The notes under the pieces: model-generated
The model's input: only the letters and a program-made list of their open reading frames with translations
Database searches by the model: none
Told to the model about the DNA's origin: nothing
Translations under genes and position numbers: made by a program
Shown here: positions 10,621-19,063 of the stretch, piece by piece
Layout: each line of letters begins with the position of its first letter
Position numbering within the stretch: the first letter of the stretch is position 1
From: Yinghuangia sp051388915
GTDB lineage: Bacteria; Actinomycetota; Actinomycetes; Streptomycetales; Streptomycetaceae
Assembly: GCF_051388915.1 (NCBI RefSeq)
Contig: NZ_JBPKBH010000016.1
Coordinates: forward strand, 1 to 64,000
DNA length: 64,000 nucleotides
Direction: 5' to 3'

Positions 10621-11415
10621 ATGGCCACCGGCACCGCCGCGCCCGGCAGGGCGCAGATCGAGGAACGGCATCTCCGCACGGACCGCTGGTGGCTGGGCTC
10701 GGCCATCACGGTCACGATCCTGGTCGCGTTCATCGTGTACTCGACCTGGCGCGCGTTCGCCAACGACGACTACTTCGCGGAACCGTACGTCTCGCCGTTC
10801 TACTCGCCCTGCCTGTCGACCAACTGCGAAAGCATGCCGCTGAGCGCGAACGCGCCGCTCTTCGGCGACTGGTGGTCGCTCTCCCCCGCGCTGATCATCC
10901 TGATCTTCCCGCTCGGCTTCCGGATGACCTGCTACTACTACCGCAAGGCGTACTACCGGGGCTTCTGGGCGTCGCCGTCGGCGTGCGCCGTCCCGGAACC
11001 GCGCTCGAAGTACAGCGGCGAGACGAAGTTCCCGCTGATCATCCAGAACTCGCACCGCTACTTCCTGTACTTCGCGGTCGTCGTCGCCGGCATCCTGACC
11101 TGGGACGTCATCATCGCCTTCCGGGACGAGCACGGCGCCTGGGGGCACATGGGCCTCGGGACGCTGGTGCTGCTCGCCAACGTGCTGCTGATCTGGGCGT
11201 ACACGCTGTCCTGCCACTCGTGCCGGCACATCCTCGGCGGGCGCCTCAAGCACTTCTCCAAGCACCCGGTCCGCTACCGCTACTGGCAGATCGTCAGCCG
11301 ACTGAACACCAAGCACATGCAGCTCGCCTGGGCCTCGCTGTTCAGCGTCGCGCTCGCCGACCTGTACGTGTACCTCGTCGCTTCCGGCGCGTTCGACGAC
11401 CCGCGCTTCTTCTAG
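10621..11415 (+). CDS. Putative succinate dehydrogenase membrane anchor (five-helix, actinobacterial Sdh1 type)
   Basis: 264 residues with five predicted membrane helices (about 23-45, 86-108, 147-167, 177-197, 236-256), directly upstream of sdhA and sdhB. The size, the helix count and the position match the single-gene anchor of the mycobacterial Sdh1 type rather than the paired SdhC/SdhD with heme b. Notable residues are C64 and C69 in a loop (PFYSPCLSTNCE), C104 and H145, and a cluster C198-H199-x-C201-x-H203 at the end of helix four. I recall that mycobacterial Sdh1 was reported to carry a membrane-embedded Rieske-type cluster and no heme; these residues could be such ligands, but that is inference. 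It would pass electrons from SdhB to menaquinone. Confidence 0.8.
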   Translation: MATGTAAPGRAQIEERHLRTDRWWLGSAITVTILVAFIVYSTWRAFANDDYFAEPYVSPFYSPCLSTNCESMPLSANAPLFGDWWSLSPALIILIFPLGFRMTCYYYRKAYYRGFWASPSACAVPEPRSKYSGETKFPLIIQNSHRYFLYFAVVVAGILTWDVIIAFRDEHGAWGHMGLGTLVLLANVLLIWAYTLSCHSCRHILGGRLKHFSKHPVRYRYWQIVSRLNTKHMQLAWASLFSVALADLYVYLVASGAFDDPRFF

Positions 11416-11464
11416 CCGCGGGTTACGGTCCCACGCTCAAGTCCCAGGAAAGGCACCGAGCTTC

Positions 11465-13492
11465 ATGTCCGAAGTGGAACGGCACAGCTACGACGTCGTC
11501 GTCATCGGGGCGGGCGGCGCCGGGCTTCGCGCGGCCATCGAGGCGCGCATGCGGGGAATGCGCACCGCCGTGGTGTGCAAGTCGCTGTTCGGCAAGGCCC
11601 ACACGGTCATGGCCGAGGGCGGCATCGCCGCGTCGATGGGCAACGTGAACAGCAACGACAACTGGCAGGTGCACTTCCGCGACACCATGCGCGGCGGCAA
11701 GTTCCTGAACCACTGGCGGATGGCCGAACTGCACGCGCAGGAGGCCCCGGACCGGGTGTGGGAACTGGAGACCTGGGGCGCGCTGTTCGACCGCACCAAG
11801 GACGGCCGCATCAGCCAGCGCAACTTCGGCGGCCACGAGTACCCCCGGCTGGCGCACGTCGGCGACCGTACCGGACTGGAGCTGATCCGCACGCTTCAGC
11901 AGAAGATCGTCGCGCTCCAGCAGGAGGACGAGGCGGAGTTCGGCGACCCGGAGGCCCGGCTCAAGGTCTTCCAGGAGGTCACCGTCACGCGGCTGCTCAC
12001 CGTGCCGGACGCCGGCGGCGACGAGGGCAACCGGGTCACCGGCGCGTTCGGCTACTGGCGCGAGTCCGGCCGGTTCGTGGTGTTCGACGCACCGGCGATC
12101 GTGCTGGCCACCGGCGGCATCGGCAAGTCCTTCAAGGTGACGTCGAATTCGTGGGAGTACACCGGCGACGGGCAGGCTCTCGCGCTGCTGGCCGGGGCGT
12201 CCCTCATCAACATGGAGTTCGTGCAGTTCCACCCGACCGGCATGGTCTGGCCGCCCAGCGTGAAGGGCATCCTGGTCACCGAGTCGGTGCGCGGCGACGG
12301 CGGGGTGCTGCGCAACTCCGAGGGCAAGCGGTTCATGTTCGACTACATCCCGGACGTGTTCAAGGAGAAGTACGCGCAGTCCGAGGCGGAAGGCGACCGC
12401 TGGTACGAGGACCCGGACAACAACCGCCGCCCGCCCGAGCTGCTGCCGCGCGACGAAGTCGCCCGCGCCATCAACTCCGAGGTCAAGGCGGGCCGCGGCA
12501 CGCCGCACGGCGGTGTCTTCCTGGACGTCTCGACGCGCCTGCCCGCCGAGGAGATCCGCCGCCGACTGCCGTCCATGCACCACCAGTTCAAGGAACTGGC
12601 GGACGTCGACATCACCGCCGAACCGATGGAGGTCGGCCCGACCTGCCACTACGTCATGGGCGGCATCGAGGTCGATCCGGACACCGCGGCGACGCCGGGC
12701 GTCCTCGGGCTGTACGCGGCCGGCGAGGTCGCCGGCGGCATGCACGGCAGCAACCGGCTCGGCGGCAACTCCCTGTCGGACCTGCTGGTGTTCGGCCGCC
12801 GCGCCGGACTGCACGCGGCCGACTACGTCGCCGAACTCGGGGACGCGCGCCTGGACTTGGACCAGGAGCAGATCGACGCCGCGGCCGCGGAGGCGGTGGC
12901 GCCGTTCAGCAACGAAGGTGCCGAGAACCCGTACTCGGTGCACCAGGAGCTCCAGCAGACCATGAACGACCTCGTCGGCATCATCCGGCGCGAGGGCGAG
13001 ATGGCCGAAGCGCTGGGCCGCCTGGAGGAGTTGAAGGCGCGCGCGGACAAGGCCGGGGTCGAGGGCCACCGGCAGTACAACCCGGGCTGGCACCTCGCCA
13101 TCGACCTGCGCAACATGCTGCTGGTCTCCGAGTGCATCGCCAAGGCCGCGCTGGAGCGGCAGGAGAGCCGCGGCGGGCACACCCGCGAGGACCACCCCGG
13201 GATGTCGGCGGAATGGCGCAAGGTCGTGCTGGCCTGCACCCTCGCGGCCGACGGCGGGCACGTGGACCTGGTGCGCCGCACCCCGGAGCCGATGCGCGGC
13301 GACCTGCTCGCGCTGTTCGAGCTGGACGAGTTGAAGAAGTACCTGACCGACGCGGAACTGCCGGGGGCGCCCGCCGGAGACGACGCGGCCGACGAGCGCG
13401 ACGCGGCCGACGCGCCCTCGGAGGGCGGGACTGCGGAGGCGGAGGCAGCCGACCCGGGCACCGACGCCGCCTCGGACGAGGAGAAGGACTGA
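11465..13492 (+). CDS. sdhA: Succinate dehydrogenase / fumarate reductase flavoprotein subunit
   Basis: Catalytic subunit that oxidises succinate to fumarate on FAD. The dinucleotide-binding motif (VVVIGAGGAGLRAA) is at residues 11-24; H46 in KAHTVMAEGG is at the place of the covalently flavinylated histidine; the substrate site sequences (FVQFHPTG, GxGG near VRGDGGVLRN, HYVMGGI, EVAGGMHGSNRLGGNSL) are all present. It has 675 residues, longer than usual because of an acidic Ala/Asp/Glu-rich tail of about 40 residues after the normal end (GDDAADERDAAD...). The stop overlaps the sdhB start (TGATG). AGGAAAGG precedes the ATG. Confidence 0.96.
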   Translation: MSEVERHSYDVVVIGAGGAGLRAAIEARMRGMRTAVVCKSLFGKAHTVMAEGGIAASMGNVNSNDNWQVHFRDTMRGGKFLNHWRMAELHAQEAPDRVWELETWGALFDRTKDGRISQRNFGGHEYPRLAHVGDRTGLELIRTLQQKIVALQQEDEAEFGDPEARLKVFQEVTVTRLLTVPDAGGDEGNRVTGAFGYWRESGRFVVFDAPAIVLATGGIGKSFKVTSNSWEYTGDGQALALLAGASLINMEFVQFHPTGMVWPPSVKGILVTESVRGDGGVLRNSEGKRFMFDYIPDVFKEKYAQSEAEGDRWYEDPDNNRRPPELLPRDEVARAINSEVKAGRGTPHGGVFLDVSTRLPAEEIRRRLPSMHHQFKELADVDITAEPMEVGPTCHYVMGGIEVDPDTAATPGVLGLYAAGEVAGGMHGSNRLGGNSLSDLLVFGRRAGLHAADYVAELGDARLDLDQEQIDAAAAEAVAPFSNEGAENPYSVHQELQQTMNDLVGIIRREGEMAEALGRLEELKARADKAGVEGHRQYNPGWHLAIDLRNMLLVSECIAKAALERQESRGGHTREDHPGMSAEWRKVVLACTLAADGGHVDLVRRTPEPMRGDLLALFELDELKKYLTDAELPGAPAGDDAADERDAADAPSEGGTAEAEAADPGTDAASDEEKD

Positions 13493-14244
13493 TGTCGTAC
13501 AAGGCCAACTTCCGCGTATGGCGCGGTGACGTGGACAGCGGCGAGCTGCGCGACTACACGGTCGAGGTGAACGAGGGCGAGGTCGTCCTCGACATCATCC
13601 ACCGCCTCCAGGCCACCCAGACCCCGGACCTCGCGGTGCGGTGGAACTGCAAGGCGGGCAAGTGCGGTTCGTGCAGCGCGGAGATCAACGGGCGGCCGCG
13701 CCTGCTGTGCATGACGCGCATGAGCACGTTCTCCGAGGACGAGACCATCACCGTGACCCCGATGCGCACCTTCCCGGTCATCCGCGACCTGGTGACGGAC
13801 GTGTCGTTCAACTACACCAAGGCGCGGCAGGTGCCGTCCTTCACGCCCCCGCCCGAGCTGAAGGCGGGCGAGTACCGCATGCAGCAGGTGGACGTCGAGC
13901 GCTCGCAGGAGTTCCGCAAGTGCATCGAGTGCTACCTGTGCCAGAACACCTGCCACGTCATCCGTGACTTCGAGGACAACAAGCCGGCGTTCTCCGGCCC
14001 CCGTTACCTCATGCGGATCGCCGAGCTGGACATGCACCCGCTCGACGTCGCGGACCGCCAGAAGGCGGCGCAGGAGGAACACGGGCTCGGCTACTGCAAC
14101 ATCACCAAGTGCTGCACGGACGTCTGCCCGGAGCACATCAAGATCACCGACAACGCGCTGATCCCGATGAAGGAGCGCGTCGCGGACCGTAAGTACGACC
14201 CGCTGGTGTGGCTCGGCAACAAGATCCGCCGCCGCGGCAACTGA
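13492..14244 (+). CDS. sdhB: Succinate dehydrogenase iron-sulfur subunit
   Basis: 250 residues. Ligands of the [2Fe-2S] cluster are C53, C58, C61 and C73; the C-terminal ferredoxin-type domain has CIECYLCQNTC for the [4Fe-4S] cluster and CNITKCCTDVCPEHIK for the third cluster. It links SdhA to the membrane anchor encoded upstream. The start overlaps the sdhA stop by one base, so translation is coupled. The gene order anchor-sdhA-sdhB with only one anchor gene is typical of this actinobacterial type. The gene converges on the next one with only 18 bases between stops. Confidence 0.96.
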   Translation: MSYKANFRVWRGDVDSGELRDYTVEVNEGEVVLDIIHRLQATQTPDLAVRWNCKAGKCGSCSAEINGRPRLLCMTRMSTFSEDETITVTPMRTFPVIRDLVTDVSFNYTKARQVPSFTPPPELKAGEYRMQQVDVERSQEFRKCIECYLCQNTCHVIRDFEDNKPAFSGPRYLMRIAELDMHPLDVADRQKAAQEEHGLGYCNITKCCTDVCPEHIKITDNALIPMKERVADRKYDPLVWLGNKIRRRGN

Positions 14245-14262
14245 CGCACCACCAGGTCAGGT

Positions 14263-16722
14263 CTACTCCCCGGTGGGGAGCTGGAGTTCGAACCACACGA
14301 TCTTTCCGTGGCCCGCCCTCCGGCTCCCCCACCGCTCGGCGAGCGTGGTGACCAGCTGCATGCCGCGGCCCCCCTCGTCGGTGTCGCGGGCCTCGCGCAG
14401 CCGCGGCAGGCTCGGTACGGCGTCCGCAACCTCGCACAGCAGGTTCCGCCCGCGCAGCAGCCGCAGGCGGATCGGACCGGCGCCGTACCGCAGCGCGTTC
14501 GTCACCAGTTCGCTCACCAGCAGCTCGGCGATGTCGACCAGGACCTCCAGGTCCCAGTCGTGCAGCGTCTTACGGGTCAGCTCGCGCGCCCTTGCCACCA
14601 CAGGCGGTTCGGCCGGGAGCCACCACGAGGCGACCGCGTCCTGGGGCAGCGCGTCGAGGCGGGCCATGAGCAACGCCACGTCGTCGAAGCCGAGTTCCTT
14701 GTGCAGCGAGGAGATGACCGCGTCGGACGCCTCCTCCAGCGGGCCCCGGTGCTCCGCGATCGCGTCGCACAGCAGGCCGATGCCGGTGTCGAGGTCGCGT
14801 TCGCGCGTCTCCACGAGGCCGTCGGTGTAGAGCACCAGCAGACTGCCGGGCTCGACCTGCAACTCCTTCTGCTCGAACGGCACTCCGCCGACGCCCAGCA
14901 CCGCGCCGGACGGCGGGTCGACCGGCACGGGACGTCCGCCCGGAGGCACCAGCACCGGCGGCAGGTGCCCGGCGCTGGCGAACTCGCAGGTACGTGCGAC
15001 CGGGTCGTACACGACGTACACGCAGGTGGCGTAGTGCAGTTCGCCGAGGCTGGCGACGATGTCGTCGAGGTGGCCCATGACTTCGGAGGGCGGCAGATCG
15101 AGTCCCGCGAGTGTGCGTACCGCCGTGCGCAACTGCCCCATCACCGCTGCCGCGTGGACGCCGTGACCCATCACGTCGCCGACCACCAGCCCGATGCGGC
15201 CGCCGGAGAGCGGGAGTACGTCGAACCAGTCGCCGCCGACCTCGGTCACCAGGCTGCCCGGGAGGTAGCGGTGCGCGACCTCGATGCCCGGGATCTCGGG
15301 CAGGTCCTGCGGCAGCAGGCTGCGTTGCAGCATGACGGCGGTCTCGCGCTGCCGGTGGTAGAGCCGGGCGTTGTCCACCGACACGGCCGCGCGGGCACCC
15401 AACTCGGTGGCGAGCGTGAGGTCGTCGGGGTCGAACGCGGGACGGCCCTCGCCGCGGCCGAGCAGCAGCGTCCCGAGCACGATGCCCCGGGCGCTGAGCG
15501 GCACGACCATCAGCGTGTGCAGGCCGAGGACCCGGGCGGACTCGGCGCGGCCGGTGTCGCGGATGAGCTCCTCGTACATCTCGTCCTGGATGTTCTGCAC
15601 CAGGTAGGAGCCGCCGCTGCGTAGACAGCGCCCGAACGTCGAGTCGGCCGAGTAGACCAGCCGCGAACCCTGCTCCAGCAGTTCGTCGGTGTACCGGCCG
15701 GGGCGGGCGCCGCGCGAGGCGACGCGGTACATCACCGTGCTGTCGCCGTGCGCGCCGGGCGGGATCTCGTCGCCGACCATGACCGCCTCCAGCAGGTCGA
15801 CGGCGGCGAGGTCGGCGAAGCCGGGGACGACCGAGGCGGCCAGCTCCTCGGCGATGCGGGGGATGTCGAGCGTCGCGCCGATGCGCGTGCCGGCCTCGTT
15901 GAGCAGCGCGAGCCGCTTGCGCGCGGCGTCGACCTTGACCATGGCGTAGTGCCGCTCGGTGACGTCGATGAGCGAGCAGCTGATGCCGAGGATCTTGCCG
16001 CCCTGCGCCTGGAGGCGGTTGTACGACATCGACCAGACCGTACGGGGGCCGCCGTCCAGCGGGATGGGCCCGAAGATGCGGGAGTCGACGACGGGCTCGC
16101 CGGTGTCGAGGACGCGCTGCTGGATGGTCCGCACCCGGGCGGTGTCGATGCCGGGCATGATGTCGTCGATCGTGCGGCCCAGGTGGTCCGCGACGGGCAC
16201 CCCGTCCATGGCGGCCAGCGCATCGTTGGCGGCGACGTAGCGCAGGTCGGTGTCGAAGATGCCGACGCCGATCGGCGACTGGTCGAAGAGCGCCTCGCGC
16301 ATCGCGAGGTCGGCCTCGACCCGGTGCAGCGCGTCGGCCTCGACCGAGGTGATCAGGATCGACCGGTTGCCGGCCGCATCCGTGACGAAGGCCGAGCGGG
16401 ACTCGAACTCGCCGACGCTCCCGTCGGCGCGTCGAATCCGGTACGTGCCGCCGGCCAGCTCGGCGTCGGCGATCTCCTGTTCGATGCGCTCGCGGTCGTC
16501 CTCGGTGAGCGGTGGGACGAGGAGCTCCCCGGCCCAGCGGCCCAGGATCTCGTCGCGGCGGTACCCGAACAGTTTTTCGGCGGACCGGCTCCACATGGTG
16601 ATGAGGCCCTGCGCGTCGAGCACCCAGGTGGCGCTGGGGACGAGGTCGTACAGGGTTCCGGGCGCCACGGAGTTGGGGGTGGTGCCCCCCGGTGGCCGCC
16701 CGGCGCTCTGACCCTGCTCCAT
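14263..16722 (-). CDS. PAS-PAS-GAF-SpoIIE (PP2C) phosphatase with C-terminal HATPase_c domain
   Basis: 819 residues from the ATG at 16722, which has AAGGA upstream; an in-frame GTG six codons earlier is the alternative. Order of domains: PAS one (~20-115, LVPSATWVLDAQGLITMWS), PAS two (~140-260, FDQSPIGVGIFDTDLRYVAA), GAF (~290-450), SpoIIE-type PP2C phosphatase (~480-680, with GGDWFDV, VGDVMGHG and YTDGLVE metal-site motifs), and a histidine-kinase-like ATPase (~700-819, ELVTNALRYGAGP, DEGGRGMQLV). Such proteins dephosphorylate anti-anti-sigma factors and may also act as serine kinases, controlling stress or differentiation sigma factors. The signal sensed is unknown. No partner sigma gene is next to it. 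Confidence 0.93.
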   Translation of the reverse strand: MEQGQSAGRPPGGTTPNSVAPGTLYDLVPSATWVLDAQGLITMWSRSAEKLFGYRRDEILGRWAGELLVPPLTEDDRERIEQEIADAELAGGTYRIRRADGSVGEFESRSAFVTDAAGNRSILITSVEADALHRVEADLAMREALFDQSPIGVGIFDTDLRYVAANDALAAMDGVPVADHLGRTIDDIMPGIDTARVRTIQQRVLDTGEPVVDSRIFGPIPLDGGPRTVWSMSYNRLQAQGGKILGISCSLIDVTERHYAMVKVDAARKRLALLNEAGTRIGATLDIPRIAEELAASVVPGFADLAAVDLLEAVMVGDEIPPGAHGDSTVMYRVASRGARPGRYTDELLEQGSRLVYSADSTFGRCLRSGGSYLVQNIQDEMYEELIRDTGRAESARVLGLHTLMVVPLSARGIVLGTLLLGRGEGRPAFDPDDLTLATELGARAAVSVDNARLYHRQRETAVMLQRSLLPQDLPEIPGIEVAHRYLPGSLVTEVGGDWFDVLPLSGGRIGLVVGDVMGHGVHAAAVMGQLRTAVRTLAGLDLPPSEVMGHLDDIVASLGELHYATCVYVVYDPVARTCEFASAGHLPPVLVPPGGRPVPVDPPSGAVLGVGGVPFEQKELQVEPGSLLVLYTDGLVETRERDLDTGIGLLCDAIAEHRGPLEEASDAVISSLHKELGFDDVALLMARLDALPQDAVASWWLPAEPPVVARARELTRKTLHDWDLEVLVDIAELLVSELVTNALRYGAGPIRLRLLRGRNLLCEVADAVPSLPRLREARDTDEGGRGMQLVTTLAERWGSRRAGHGKIVWFELQLPTGE

Positions 16723-16896
16723 GGACCGCGGATCCTTCACGTCGCTGCTATTAGGTGCCGTTTCCCCGATTCACTACTTTTTCAAGCCTTTGACCTTTGT
16801 TCCCGGCTGCTCCCGACTACTGCCGAATGACCGGATTATCGCGGGTCGCGCGGTGCCGGCCGGGAGGTGTGCCGCTGTGGCCCTTGGCGCTGCGGG

Positions 16897-16968
16897 CCTG
16901 TGAAATTGTCAGCCTGTGAAGTTGTGAGGCTGTGAAGTTGTGGGCCTGTGAGGCTGTGAAGTTGTCGA
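16897..16968. repeat. 16-bp tandem repeat array
   Basis: Four 16-base units (16897-16912, 16913-16928, 16929-16944, 16953-16968) of the form cctgtgaagttgtgag, with one 8-base half unit at 16945-16952. It lies downstream of the Nudix gene in an otherwise unremarkable 266-base intergenic stretch. Confidence 0.85.
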
Positions 16969-16988
16969 ACCGGTCGGCGTGGCGCCGA

Positions 16989-17450
16989 TCAGCCCGCCGG
17001 GCGCCCTGTCGGGCGTTCTGCCTCCCTCGCGGCCATGAGGCGCGCGACGACCGCGACCGCGTCCCGGTCCTGCGGCAGCCAGTCCACGTCCCCCAGCTCG
17101 TGGGGGGAGAGCCAGCGCAGCTCGGAATGGTCCTCCAGGGGCTGGGGCTCGCCCTCCAGCAGCTCGGCCTGCCACAGGTGCAGGACGTAGCCCGGCGTGA
17201 GGGGCCAGGCACCGGACAGCCGCCGTACGGCGCGCACCGCGACGCCCAACTCCTCGCGGCACTCGCGGACCAGCGCGTCGGCCTCGGCCTCGCCGGGCTC
17301 CAGCTTGCCGCCGGGGAACTCCCACCCGCCCGCCAGGTGCGGCGGCGCGGAGCGCCGTGCGGCGAGCACGCGCCCGGCGTGCAGGATCGCGGCCCCGACG
17401 ACGATGACGAGATCGCCTTCGGGGTGCGGGGTCGCCTCCGGCCGGTCCAT
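16989..17450 (-). CDS. Nudix hydrolase (MutT-like)
   Basis: 153 residues. The Nudix box is intact: GGKLEPGEAEADALVREC followed by REELGV, matching GX5EX7REUXEEXGU. The start MDRPEATPHPEG is the last Met before the conserved domain; a TAAAGT box eight bases upstream suggests a short or absent leader. Members hydrolyse nucleoside diphosphates linked to another group, often oxidised (d)NTPs such as 8-oxo-dGTP. The exact substrate cannot be read from the sequence. It reads away from the pterin dehydratase gene. Confidence 0.9.
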   Translation of the reverse strand: MDRPEATPHPEGDLVIVVGAAILHAGRVLAARRSAPPHLAGGWEFPGGKLEPGEAEADALVRECREELGVAVRAVRRLSGAWPLTPGYVLHLWQAELLEGEPQPLEDHSELRWLSPHELGDVDWLPQDRDAVAVVARLMAAREAERPTGRPAG

Positions 17451-17572
17451 GGCGGACCACTTTACGGCGTTTGAGGGGCGGTACGGGCGTACGAGGGAAG
17501 ACGCCGTCCGCTCGGCCGCCACGGCCGTGTCGGCCCTTGACGCGCGCCGATGCGGGGAGCAGCCTCCGAAGC

Positions 17573-17872
17573 ATGCCGCAAATCATGGACGAATCCGCCG
17601 TATTGGCCGCCCTCGCGGGCCTCGACAACTGGACCGGCGATTTCAAACAGATCCGCCGTACCCTCACCGCCCCCGACTTCCCCACCGCCATCCGCATCGT
17701 CGACGTCATCGCCGTCGCCGCCGAGGACATGAACCACCACCCCGACATCGACATCCGCTGGCGCACCCTCCACATCACCCTCAGCACCCACGACGCCGGC
17801 GGCGTGACCCCCCTCGACATCCAACTGGCCGCCAACATCGACGCCATCGCCCGCGACCACAACGCGAAGTAG
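17573..17872 (+). CDS. 4a-hydroxytetrahydrobiopterin dehydratase (pterin carbinolamine dehydratase)
   Basis: 99 residues, the usual PCD length. The family signature is seen as EDMNHHPDI, with the catalytic histidine pair H55-H56, and the downstream WRTLHITLSTHDAGGVT strand region. It dehydrates 4a-hydroxytetrahydropterin during pterin recycling for aromatic amino acid hydroxylases; in bacteria without such an enzyme the role may be in pterin or molybdopterin metabolism. The start is the ATG at 17573 (GGGGAG 13 bases upstream); Met5 is possible. No operon partner is visible. Confidence 0.9.
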   Translation: MPQIMDESAVLAALAGLDNWTGDFKQIRRTLTAPDFPTAIRIVDVIAVAAEDMNHHPDIDIRWRTLHITLSTHDAGGVTPLDIQLAANIDAIARDHNAK

Positions 17873-18535
17873 CCCCGCGCGCCCGAGCCCCGGCCGTGGC
17901 GGCCGCCCTCGCCGGACGAACGGGCCGGGCCGGTGCGGATCCCGCGCGGGTCCGATCCTGAGGCGTACGACGCGGAGGGCGGCCCCGAGGGATGGGCCCA
18001 ACCGCCGCGCGAAGCGGTCGACGCCCGCAGCCGAGCCCACCCGGCACGCATGGCGCGCTGGTCGGACGCGCTTGAGCGGCGGGTGGCGGGTGGCGGGCCG
18101 CACGCGGGTGGGCTTCTCGGGGCGCAAGGCGACGCGGAGCCGTCCACAGCGGGTTGTGCGGCCCTGCCGACGACTCCGACGCCACCCCGCTCGCGACTCG
18201 ACCCCCGGCGAGTTGAGCGAAGGCGGGAGCGCGGCGCCGACAGACTGCCGTGCAAGGCAATAGGCGCACCCCACCCCGCTCGCGACTCGACCCCCGGCGA
18301 GTTGCCCGGAGGCGGGAGCGCGGCGCCGACGGACTGCCGTGCAAGGCAATGGGCGGACCCGCTCGCAAGCTGACTCAGCCCGGTGCCACTGGTGCGCGGC
18401 GGGGTGCTTCCGGGGCGGGCTCTGCCACTCGGCGGGTGGTTGTGGGGGTGGGCGGCGGGGGCCACACATACTTTTGGGGTTAATGGGTTAAATGGGGTGA
18501 AAATGACTTTCCGAGTGTGATGGGGAGACGCCGTC
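17873..18535. other. Intergenic region of ~660 bases dominated by repeats
   Basis: Apart from the tandem 89-bp repeat listed separately, no frame looks protein-coding. Several reading frames remain open only through GC composition. The last ~110 bases before the lipoprotein gene drop in GC (ttttggggttaatgggttaa) and probably contain its promoter. Confidence 0.6.
18182..18359. repeat. Tandem duplication of an 89-bp unit
   Basis: Units 18182-18270 and 18271-18359 are directly adjacent, of identical length, and differ at only about eight positions, five of them clustered (agttgagcga versus agttgcccgg). The unit includes ccgtgcaaggcaat near its end. A short partial third copy (cgctcgcaag) follows. 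Confidence 0.9.
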
Positions 18536-19054
18536 GTGTCGCACTGTCGTCGCTTTCGCCGGGGCCTTGCTGTTGTGCTGCCGGTTGTCGTGTCGCTTGC
18601 CCTGGCGGGGTGCGGGGCGGGCAAGAAGGCCGAGACCTTGAGGATCAAGCCGGATACGCCGGCGACCTCGGTGGGGTCGTTGCTGATCCAGAACGTGGTG
18701 CTGCTGACCGGGCCGCTCGGTGGGGGCGGGCCGTTGGCGGTGACCGGGTCGATCTACAACGGGGGCGGGGCGCCGGATCAGATCCAGCGGATCTCGGTCA
18801 ACGAGCTGCCGCTGCCGGCCGAGATCACCCCGGCGGCGAGTCACCCGGAGCTGCGGGTGCTGCCGCAGCAGACGTTGCAGCTCGGCGGGCCGGGAAATAC
18901 GACCGCGGTCGTGCCGAATGCCGCGGACCTGGTCCGTTCGGGCGACACGCGGCGCGTGACGTTCACGTTCGCGCGTGAGGGCGAGGCCACACTGTGGGTG
19001 CCGGTGCTGGCGGCGCGGAGCTACTACGCGGGGTACGGGCCGCTCGCGTCGTAG
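18536..19054 (+). CDS. Putative lipoprotein of unknown function
   Basis: 172 residues from a GTG start with GGGAGA upstream. A type II signal peptide is clear: basic SHCRRFRRG, hydrophobic core, lipobox LAGC. The mature part is a beta-rich domain with a fold-like pattern resembling the PCu(A)C/DUF461 copper-chaperone group (conserved-looking PLAVTGSIYNGGGAPDQI and a late RVTFTF strand), but the Met/His copper ligands of that family are missing, so I do not call it a copper chaperone. It converges on the GH12 gene with nine bases between stops. Confidence 0.8.
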   Translation: MSHCRRFRRGLAVVLPVVVSLALAGCGAGKKAETLRIKPDTPATSVGSLLIQNVVLLTGPLGGGGPLAVTGSIYNGGGAPDQIQRISVNELPLPAEITPAASHPELRVLPQQTLQLGGPGNTTAVVPNAADLVRSGDTRRVTFTFAREGEATLWVPVLAARSYYAGYGPLAS

Positions 19055-19063
19055 ACGGCGGAC

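Noticed and set aside
11423..13261. 612-codon open frame opposite sdhA
   Set aside because: Shadow of sdhA; composition is Arg/His/Val-rich with no domain.
16817..17212. Minus-strand frame with NFTAS repeats
   Set aside because: The repeats are only the translation of the 16-bp DNA array, joined to an out-of-frame part of the Nudix gene.
18536..19054. PCu(A)C copper chaperone
   Set aside because: The overall pattern is similar, but the Met and His residues that bind copper are absent, so only lipoprotein is claimed.
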